From Moraxellaceae bacterium UBA2477 (lineage in GTDB: Bacteria; Pseudomonadota; Gammaproteobacteria; Pseudomonadales; Moraxellaceae): DNA of 29,090 nt. The position numbers and the translations under genes were made by a program. The stretch spans positions 1-29,090 of the forward strand of contig DDPD01000049.1 of assembly GCA_002342025.1 (NCBI GenBank), given 5' to 3'. Below are positions 24,566 through 29,090 of the stretch, piece by piece (position 1 is the stretch's first letter; each line of letters starts with the position of its first letter). The notes beneath the pieces were generated by a model that was not told where the DNA came from, searched no databases, and saw only the letters and a program-made list of their open reading frames with translations.

Positions 24566-24590
24566 GATAACGGGCTTCGGCCCGTTTATC
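24566..24590 (+). terminator. Rho-independent terminator after pal
   Basis: AACGGGC-TTCG-GCCCGTT is a 7-base-pair GC-rich stem with a UUCG-type tetraloop, extended by GATAA/TTATC with one bulged T. It begins 23 bases after the pal stop. The T tract is short and interrupted (TTTATCATTT), so read-through to cpoB is likely partial. Confidence 0.8.
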
Positions 24591-24625
24591 ATTTACACCA
24601 TTAGCTTTTTGACTACGGAGTCGAT

Positions 24626-25567
24626 ATGCGATCCGCAATTTATATGCTGAGAAAAACAGGTGCCTGTTTTATTTTGTCCGGCGCCGCAATGGTTAATGTT
24701 GCCTATGCCATTGAGATTGAACAGCGTCCTCTAAGTACCAGCACACAGCCCGCAGTAGCAACTAAGCCCGAGCCCGAGCCCAAGTTCGTCGCGGCTCCTG
24801 CACCAGCCCCCGTTGCTCCTATTGCTCCAGCCAAGGTCGATGCGCCAATCGCACCAAAGGCTTCCCCTGCCCCTGTTAATCCAGCATGGGACATGTTTCA
24901 GCAATTAGAAGAAATGCGCGCCATCATTGCTACACTTCAAGGTAGCGTAGAAGAGCAGCAGCAACTCATTGAGCGGTTACAAAGCGACCTCCGCTCACGT
25001 TATACCGATCTTGATCAACGCTTAGAGCAGCTTGCCAAGCCAGCCCCTGCTGTCTCATTAAATCCGGAGCCACTTCCACCAAGTGAGCCCGAAACCCCGG
25101 TTCAAAACGTGCCCGAAAGCGCCAATGGCACAGTTGTCATTCCAAGCAAGCCCAAAATTGAGCTCAGTAACGAAGAAATTGAGAAACAGAAAACTGCTTA
25201 CCTAGCTGCATATCAAAGCTTTCGTCGTGAGGGCGCCTTACCTGCTATCCAGGCCATGCAAAATTTTCTAGAGAAATTTCCTGAGAGCGTATTTGCTCCC
25301 AATGCCCACTATTGGTTAGGAGAGTTTCAACTAGCTACTGAGCCTGCGAATTTCACTAAGGCAGCCGCCAGCTTTCAACGCGTCATTAACGACTATAGTG
25401 CCAGCCCTAAAGTGGCCTCGTCTTACTATAAGCTTGGCACCATCGCCGATTTACAAGGTGATAAGGTGGCTGCCAAAAACTGGATGGCGAAGCTGTTGAA
25501 TCAATTTCCGGGCAGCCCGGAAGCACGCCTCGCGCAATCCTTTCTTGATCAAAACCCGGCGAAATGA
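24626..25567 (+). CDS. cpoB: Cell division coordinator CpoB (YbgF), Tol-Pal associated
   Basis: 313 residues against 263 in E. coli. A signal peptide (about 1-28, ending AYA) is followed by a Pro/Ala-rich segment (about 35-86) that E. coli CpoB lacks. Next comes the trimerising coiled coil (about 88-137, LEEMRAIIATLQGSVEEQQQ) and a second Pro-rich linker (138-178). The C-terminal tetratricopeptide domain (188-310) includes YWLGEFQ and SSYYKLGTIADLQGDKVAA. CpoB links Tol-Pal to peptidoglycan synthesis at the septum. GGAG lies 5 bases before the ATG. The stop overlaps the queE start. Confidence 0.95.
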   Translation: MRSAIYMLRKTGACFILSGAAMVNVAYAIEIEQRPLSTSTQPAVATKPEPEPKFVAAPAPAPVAPIAPAKVDAPIAPKASPAPVNPAWDMFQQLEEMRAIIATLQGSVEEQQQLIERLQSDLRSRYTDLDQRLEQLAKPAPAVSLNPEPLPPSEPETPVQNVPESANGTVVIPSKPKIELSNEEIEKQKTAYLAAYQSFRREGALPAIQAMQNFLEKFPESVFAPNAHYWLGEFQLATEPANFTKAAASFQRVINDYSASPKVASSYYKLGTIADLQGDKVAAKNWMAKLLNQFPGSPEARLAQSFLDQNPAK

Positions 25568-26223
25568 TGAGCCAATCCGAACCCACGCTGCGGCTTACCG
25601 AAATCTTTTATTCGTTGCAGGGTGAAGCGCGAACCGTTGGCCGCCCTACCGTTTTTGTGCGGCTCACGGGCTGCCCGCTGCGCTGCGTTTGGTGTGATAC
25701 CGCCTACGCCTTTCAAGGCGGCACCCAATGGGCACTCTCGGCTATTTTGGCTGAAGTGGCCCAGTATCGTGCTGGCTATGTCACCGTGACGGGTGGCGAA
25801 CCCTTGGCTCAGCCCGAATGCCTGCCCCTGCTCACGGCACTGTGTGATGCCGGTTACGAAGTATCGCTAGAAACCAGTGGCGCTTTAGCGATTGATGCGG
25901 TGGACCCACGCGTGGTTAAGGTCATGGACCTAAAAGCGCCCGGCTCAGGTGAAGTACAGCGCAATCGTTATGAGAACGTGGCTCACCTCACCGCGAACGA
26001 CCAAGTCAAATTTGTCATCTGTGATAAGCAAGACTATGACTGGGCGCGGCTGCAATGCGATCAATATGATTTGTACTCCCGCGTGAGCGATGTGCTGTTT
26101 TCACCGGGTCATGACACCCTGGCACCGCGTCAGTTAGCAGAGTGGATATTGGCGGATCGCTTACCGGTCAGGCTGCAAGTTCAGCTACATAAATACCTTT
26201 GGAATAACGCGCCCGGACACTGA
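25564..26223 (+). CDS. queE: 7-carboxy-7-deazaguanine synthase QueE
   Basis: 219 residues, radical SAM enzyme. GCPLRCVWCDTAY holds the C-x3-C-x2-C cluster motif, and TGGEPLAQ is the SAM-binding GGE motif. The N-terminus (EIFYSLQGEARTVGRPTVFVRL) and C-terminal VRLQVQLHKYLW are typical. It converts 6-carboxytetrahydropterin to 7-carboxy-7-deazaguanine on the path to preQ0 and queuosine in tRNA. Two adjacent ATGs (25564, 25567) overlap the cpoB stop; either could be used. It lies 3 bases before queC. Confidence 0.97.
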   Translation: MMSQSEPTLRLTEIFYSLQGEARTVGRPTVFVRLTGCPLRCVWCDTAYAFQGGTQWALSAILAEVAQYRAGYVTVTGGEPLAQPECLPLLTALCDAGYEVSLETSGALAIDAVDPRVVKVMDLKAPGSGEVQRNRYENVAHLTANDQVKFVICDKQDYDWARLQCDQYDLYSRVSDVLFSPGHDTLAPRQLAEWILADRLPVRLQVQLHKYLWNNAPGH

Positions 26224-26226
26224 ACT

Positions 26227-26907
26227 ATGCCGCATGCGATTGTTTTGTTATCGGGCGGGCTCGACTCCGCCACTTGCCTCGCTTTAGCCAAATCTCAAGG
26301 CTATAGCATCACGGCGCTCAGCTTTGATTACGGTCAACGCCATAATGCTGAACTCGCTGCCTCGGTGCGTTTAGCCAAGGCCATGGGCGTTAATGATCAT
26401 CGCACCATGCGCTTAGAGATCGGTCAAATGGGCGGCTCAGCCCTCACCGACAACCGCATCGCAGTGCCAGAAAGTGAAACCACCGGCATTCCGGTAACCT
26501 ATGTGCCCGCGCGCAACACGGTGTTCCTGTCGTTTGCTTTGGGTCTGGCTGAAGTCACGCAAGCCCGTCATATTTTTATTGGTGTGAACGCGGTGGATTA
26601 CTCCGGCTACCCCGACTGCCGCCCCGAATTTATCGCTGCGTTTGAACACATGGCTAACTTAGCCACGAAAGCCGCCGTGGAAGGCCAACCGCTGACCTTA
26701 GAAACCCCGCTCATGCACCTTACCAAGGCCGAAATTATTCGCTTAGGCATGGATCTAGGGGTGGACTATGCCTTAACCGTTTCGTGCTATCAGGCGGATA
26801 TTGAAGGCCATGCCTGTGGCCGCTGCGACTCGTGTCGCCTGCGTCGCAAGGGCTTTGATGATGCCGGTGTGACTGACCCAACGCGCTATCAAGCGAATCC
26901 GTTTTAA
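26227..26907 (+). CDS. queC: 7-cyano-7-deazaguanine (preQ0) synthase QueC
   Basis: 226 residues. The PP-loop ATPase motif LLSGGLDSATCLALA is at the N-terminus; YVPARNTVFLS and FIGVNAVDYSGYPDCRPEF are family signatures. The zinc site near the C-terminus is C-x8-C-x2-C-x2-C (CYQADIEGHACGRCDSC). It turns the QueE product and ammonia into preQ0 at the cost of ATP. The immediate pairing with queE supports a common transcript. QueD and QueF are not in the window. Confidence 0.98.
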   Translation: MPHAIVLLSGGLDSATCLALAKSQGYSITALSFDYGQRHNAELAASVRLAKAMGVNDHRTMRLEIGQMGGSALTDNRIAVPESETTGIPVTYVPARNTVFLSFALGLAEVTQARHIFIGVNAVDYSGYPDCRPEFIAAFEHMANLATKAAVEGQPLTLETPLMHLTKAEIIRLGMDLGVDYALTVSCYQADIEGHACGRCDSCRLRRKGFDDAGVTDPTRYQANPF

Positions 26908-26918
26908 TTCCCCTGTTC

Positions 26919-26955
26919 GTCGTCTTGCCCTCTGGCGAGCAAGCAAGGTGACGAC
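26919..26955 (+). other. Imperfect hairpin between queC and gcvR
   Basis: GTCGTCTTGC pairs with GCAA-(3-base bulge)-GACGAC around a 14-base loop, giving ten base pairs. It begins 12 bases after the queC stop and lacks a T run, so it is an uncertain terminator or attenuator-like element. The rest of this 80-base gap shows no convincing promoter for gcvR. Confidence 0.35.
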
Positions 26956-26988
26956 TAGACTCTGGACAACCGTTAACGAGTGGCTGTT

Positions 26989-27531
26989 ATGAAACCCGAT
27001 TCCGAACACTTTCTTGTTATCTCTGCACTCGGCGCCGACAAAACCGGCATCGTTGATGAATTGGCTCGTGTTGCCAGCGATTGCCGTTGCAATATCGCCG
27101 ACTCGCGCATGATTGTGATGGGCCAGGAGTTCGCCATCATCATGATGGTTTCAGGCACCTGGGACGCCATTGCTAAATTAGAAGTGCAGCTGCCAGCGCT
27201 GGGGCGTCGACTCAACTTAGAGGTCATCTCCAAGCGAACAGAGTCGCGCGCGCCGCAGAAGCAAGCCATTCCCTACAACGTGCACGTTATTGCGTTGGAC
27301 AACCCCGGCATCGTGCATGAAATTGCCAATTTCTTTGCCAGCCAGGGCATCAATATTGAAGCCATGGAAACCAACACCTACGCCGCCCCTCACACGGGCT
27401 CGCAGATGTTTGCGCTGTCCATGACCGTGAATATCCCGGCCAGCGTGCATATCGCCAGCCTGCGCGAGAGCTTCATGATTTTCTGTGATGACCGTAATTT
27501 AGACGCCATCATTGAGCCATTTAAGGCCTGA
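26989..27531 (+). CDS. gcvR: Glycine cleavage system transcriptional repressor-like ACT protein
   Basis: 180 residues made of two ACT domains (about 8-85 and 95-175). ISALGADKTGIVDELARVAS and DSRMIVMGQEFAIIMMVSG align with the start of E. coli GcvR, and the gene is followed by bcp as in E. coli. GcvR acts by binding GcvA rather than DNA and represses glycine-cleavage genes. The second half (NPGIVHEIANFFASQGINIE) is closer to the general ACT form, so the function in this organism may differ. A GTG at 26980 is in frame, but the ATG at 26989 matches the family start. Confidence 0.88.
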   Translation: MKPDSEHFLVISALGADKTGIVDELARVASDCRCNIADSRMIVMGQEFAIIMMVSGTWDAIAKLEVQLPALGRRLNLEVISKRTESRAPQKQAIPYNVHVIALDNPGIVHEIANFFASQGINIEAMETNTYAAPHTGSQMFALSMTVNIPASVHIASLRESFMIFCDDRNLDAIIEPFKA

Positions 27532-27541
27532 GCCACTGCAT

Positions 27542-28012
27542 ATGACACTTGAAATCGGTCAGACCATTCCTGCTTTTTCCGTTGCCAGCACGGGCGAATT
27601 GGCTAAGGTCAGCTCGGAATCTTTGGCGGGTAAAACCTATGTGCTGTACTTCTACCCGAAAGATGCCACACCCGGCTGCACGCTAGAGGGTCAGCAATTT
27701 CGTGATCTCTACGCGCAATTCCAAGCGCTGAACTGCGAGATTTTCGGCGTGTCCCGCGACACCCTGAAACTGCATGAAAAGTTTCGCGCGAATGAGTGCT
27801 TTCCGTTTCAGCTCCTCAGCGATAGCGATGAAACGCTTTGCCGTCTCTTCGATGTCATCAAAACCAAAAATATGTACGGCAAACAAGTGCAGGGCATTGA
27901 GCGCAGTACGTTTTTAGTGGATGGTCAAGGTCAGTTGCGGCAGGCGTGGCGTAAGGTTAAAGCCGATGGTCACGCCGCCGAGGTCTTGCAAGCCGTGCGA
28001 GGCTTAGGCTAA
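27542..28012 (+). CDS. bcp: Thioredoxin-dependent peroxiredoxin Bcp/PrxQ
   Basis: 156 residues, identical in length to E. coli Bcp. The peroxidatic Cys46 lies in YPKDATPGCTLEGQQFRD. The resolving cysteine five residues later in E. coli is a Gln here. Cys65, Cys86 and Cys100 are present, and Cys86 (RANECFPFQLL) could serve instead, so the enzyme is an atypical 2-Cys or 1-Cys form. It reduces hydroperoxides in the cytoplasm. The longer frame starts at 27512, inside gcvR; the ATG at 27542 matches the family. The end overlaps the stop of the convergent TusA-like gene by 3 bases. Confidence 0.95.
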   Translation: MTLEIGQTIPAFSVASTGELAKVSSESLAGKTYVLYFYPKDATPGCTLEGQQFRDLYAQFQALNCEIFGVSRDTLKLHEKFRANECFPFQLLSDSDETLCRLFDVIKTKNMYGKQVQGIERSTFLVDGQGQLRQAWRKVKADGHAAEVLQAVRGLG

Positions 28013-28245
28013 ACGCGTTTCACCAGACAGAACTGTGTGATGCCGGCGGAGTCGGTGGTTTGCGACTTCAGCTCATGCCCTGCTTGACGCAAAAAAGCTG
28101 GGATATCTCGGAGCGCCCCGGCATCGGTCGTTAACACAATTACCTCGGTATGCGTTGGCAGCGCATGCAGAGCCTGCTTCAAGCGTAGTAAGGGCATGGG
28201 GCAGCGTAAGTGACGAAAATCCAAGGGCTCAGTCAAGGCAAACAT
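28009..28245 (-). CDS. TusA/SirA-like sulfurtransferase-family protein
   Basis: 78 residues from the ATG at 28245. FRHLRCPMPLLRLKQAL contains the family CPxP motif with its active cysteine; ALRDIPAFLRQAGHEL matches the DIPxFC-like segment, and VKRV ends the last strand. Its order next to bcp and an M48 protease matches P. aeruginosa PA1006, which affects molybdoenzyme-dependent nitrate respiration; this is a context-based suggestion. ATGs at 28278 and 28290 would add 11 or 15 residues (MIKSIHRDIQS...), but none of the three has a good ribosome site. The shortest fits family length and avoids overlap with the divergent gene. Confidence 0.87.
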   Translation of the reverse strand: MFALTEPLDFRHLRCPMPLLRLKQALHALPTHTEVIVLTTDAGALRDIPAFLRQAGHELKSQTTDSAGITQFCLVKRV

Positions 28246-28284
28246 ACTCTGAATATCACGGTGAATGGATTTTATCATGCGACA

Positions 28285-29090
28285 GTGCATCGGGCTTTGG
28301 GGGCGCGTTGGATGGTCGCTGCCATTAGCCTAAGCCTCATGTTACCAGCACACGCCGGTGGCCCCGTTAAAGTGCCATCAGATACCTACGTAGCAACCTT
28401 ACCTGAACTGGGCCAACCCGCGGATCTAATTGCTGATACGGCAACCGAAAGACGTTTAGGACAGGCTTTTTTACGCCAATTGCGTGCCAGCACCCCGCTC
28501 TACACTGACACCGCCTTACGCGAACACTTAGAAAGCCTGCTTTATAAGCTCGCTGCACATAGTTCACTGGTTGATCCCACATTTTCCTTAATCGTTGTAG
28601 ACGATCGCCAGGTTAATGCCTTTGCTGTGCCAGGTGGAGTTATTGGGGTTAATACCGGACTGGTGCTCACTTCTGAATCTGAAGACGAGTTATCGGGTGT
28701 TCTGGCGCATGAGCTGGGCCATCTCAGTCAGCGTCATTTTGCCCGCTCACAAGAAGCCAATAAATATAACCAATGGCTCGCGCTGGGCGGACTGTTAGCC
28801 AGCATCGCTGCGGCCTCTGCCGGCGGCTCTCAGGCCGGTAATATCGGCTTAGCCGTGGGCGCAACGGCTCAGTCGTTAGCCGCACAAAACCAACTTCGCT
28901 ACAGCCGTAACTATGAGCAGGAAGCCGACCGCATTGGCCTACAAACCTTGGCTGACAGTGGTTATGACCCGCGTGCGATGTCTTCTTTTTTTGCCAAGCT
29001 CGATCGCAATACACGGCAACTCGGCTATGTGCCGGAATTTTTGCTGACTCACCCCTTAAGCAGCAGCCGACTGTCTGACTTAGAGCGTCG
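28285..29090 (+). CDS. bepA: M48-family periplasmic metalloprotease, BepA-like (partial, 3' end beyond window)
   Basis: 268 residues are visible and the frame is open at the right edge; BepA proteins are about 480, so the C-terminal tetratricopeptide part is missing. A GTG at 28285 gives a good signal peptide (HRALGARWMVAAISLSLMLP, cut after AHA). The zinc motif HELGH (142-146) and the third ligand Glu213 in EQEADRIG are intact. AFAVPGGVIGVNTGL and THPLSSSRLSDL are family signatures. BepA assists or degrades outer-membrane proteins such as LptD in E. coli. ATG at 28312 is possible but would remove the positive N-terminus of the signal. It is head-to-head with the TusA-like gene, with about 40 bases between starts. 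Confidence 0.92.
   Translation, partial: MHRALGARWMVAAISLSLMLPAHAGGPVKVPSDTYVATLPELGQPADLIADTATERRLGQAFLRQLRASTPLYTDTALREHLESLLYKLAAHSSLVDPTFSLIVVDDRQVNAFAVPGGVIGVNTGLVLTSESEDELSGVLAHELGHLSQRHFARSQEANKYNQWLALGGLLASIAAASAGGSQAGNIGLAVGATAQSLAAQNQLRYSRNYEQEADRIGLQTLADSGYDPRAMSSFFAKLDRNTRQLGYVPEFLLTHPLSSSRLSDLER

Noticed and set aside
24703..24894. Minus-strand Gly/Ala-rich 63-residue frame
   Set aside because: It is the reverse reading of the Pro/Ala-rich linker of cpoB, and its repetitive look comes from that.
1..29090. Defence islands, toxin-antitoxin pairs, prophage, insertion sequences, CRISPR or retron-like elements
   Set aside because: All space is taken by recognised housekeeping or envelope genes with short gaps; no transposase, integrase, reverse transcriptase, direct-repeat array or tRNA attachment site was seen.

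Overview
The window is an ordinary-looking chromosomal segment of a gammaproteobacterium, most like the Pseudomonadales/Oceanospirillales. Three things support this. The block aspS-yebC-ruvC-ruvA-ruvB-ybgC-tolQ-tolR-tolA-tolB-pal-cpoB-queE-queC has the order known from Pseudomonas. So does the group gcvR / bcp / TusA-like / M48 protease at the right end. The aspartyl-tRNA synthetase carries the His/Gly residues of the non-discriminating type found in Pseudomonas. I see no insertion sequence, phage gene, integrase, CRISPR array, tRNA or rRNA. No gap between genes exceeds about 210 bases.

Left arm (1-7645, minus strand). A single run of genes reads right to left: ccmA, ccmB, ccmC, ccmD, ccmE (heme export and delivery for cytochrome c maturation), an RluA-family pseudouridine synthase, then tamA and tamB (outer-membrane translocation and assembly module). 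Most junctions overlap by 4-11 bases or have gaps of about 10 bases. tamB runs off the left edge. The usual partners ccmF, ccmG and ccmH do not follow ccmE.

Middle (7646-15350). A divergent control region with two inverted repeats separates ccmA from a plus-strand 700-residue acetyl-CoA hydrolase/transferase-family protein. It is followed by dsbD (periplasmic thiol reduction) and an overlapping dedA-family membrane gene. These meet, stop codon against stop codon, a minus-strand RegB/RegA-type (PrrBA, RoxSR) redox two-component system. Next come sodB (iron superoxide dismutase), with a clear promoter and terminator, and a 55-residue acidic protein, both on the minus strand. Cytochrome c maturation, DsbD, a quinone-type redox sensor and superoxide dismutase thus lie within 15 kb, giving the area a redox theme.

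Right arm (15351-27531, plus strand). A long co-directional series carries aspS, yebC, the Holliday-junction genes ruvCAB, the complete Tol-Pal envelope system with ybgC and cpoB, and two queuosine-precursor genes (queE, queC). A strong hairpin after pal is the one clear break. gcvR and bcp follow. bcp converges on a minus-strand TusA-like gene, which is head-to-head with an M48 (BepA-like) protease cut by the right edge.

I found no convincing undescribed multi-gene system. The points most worth a second look are regulatory palindromes (ccm/CoA-transferase region, sodB leader, aspS leader), the split ccm locus, the 700-residue CoA-transferase family protein, and the shared Pro/Ala-rich linkers in TolA, Pal and CpoB. 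Several translation starts were moved from the longest open frame on ribosome-binding-site and family-alignment grounds; the reasons are in the entries.
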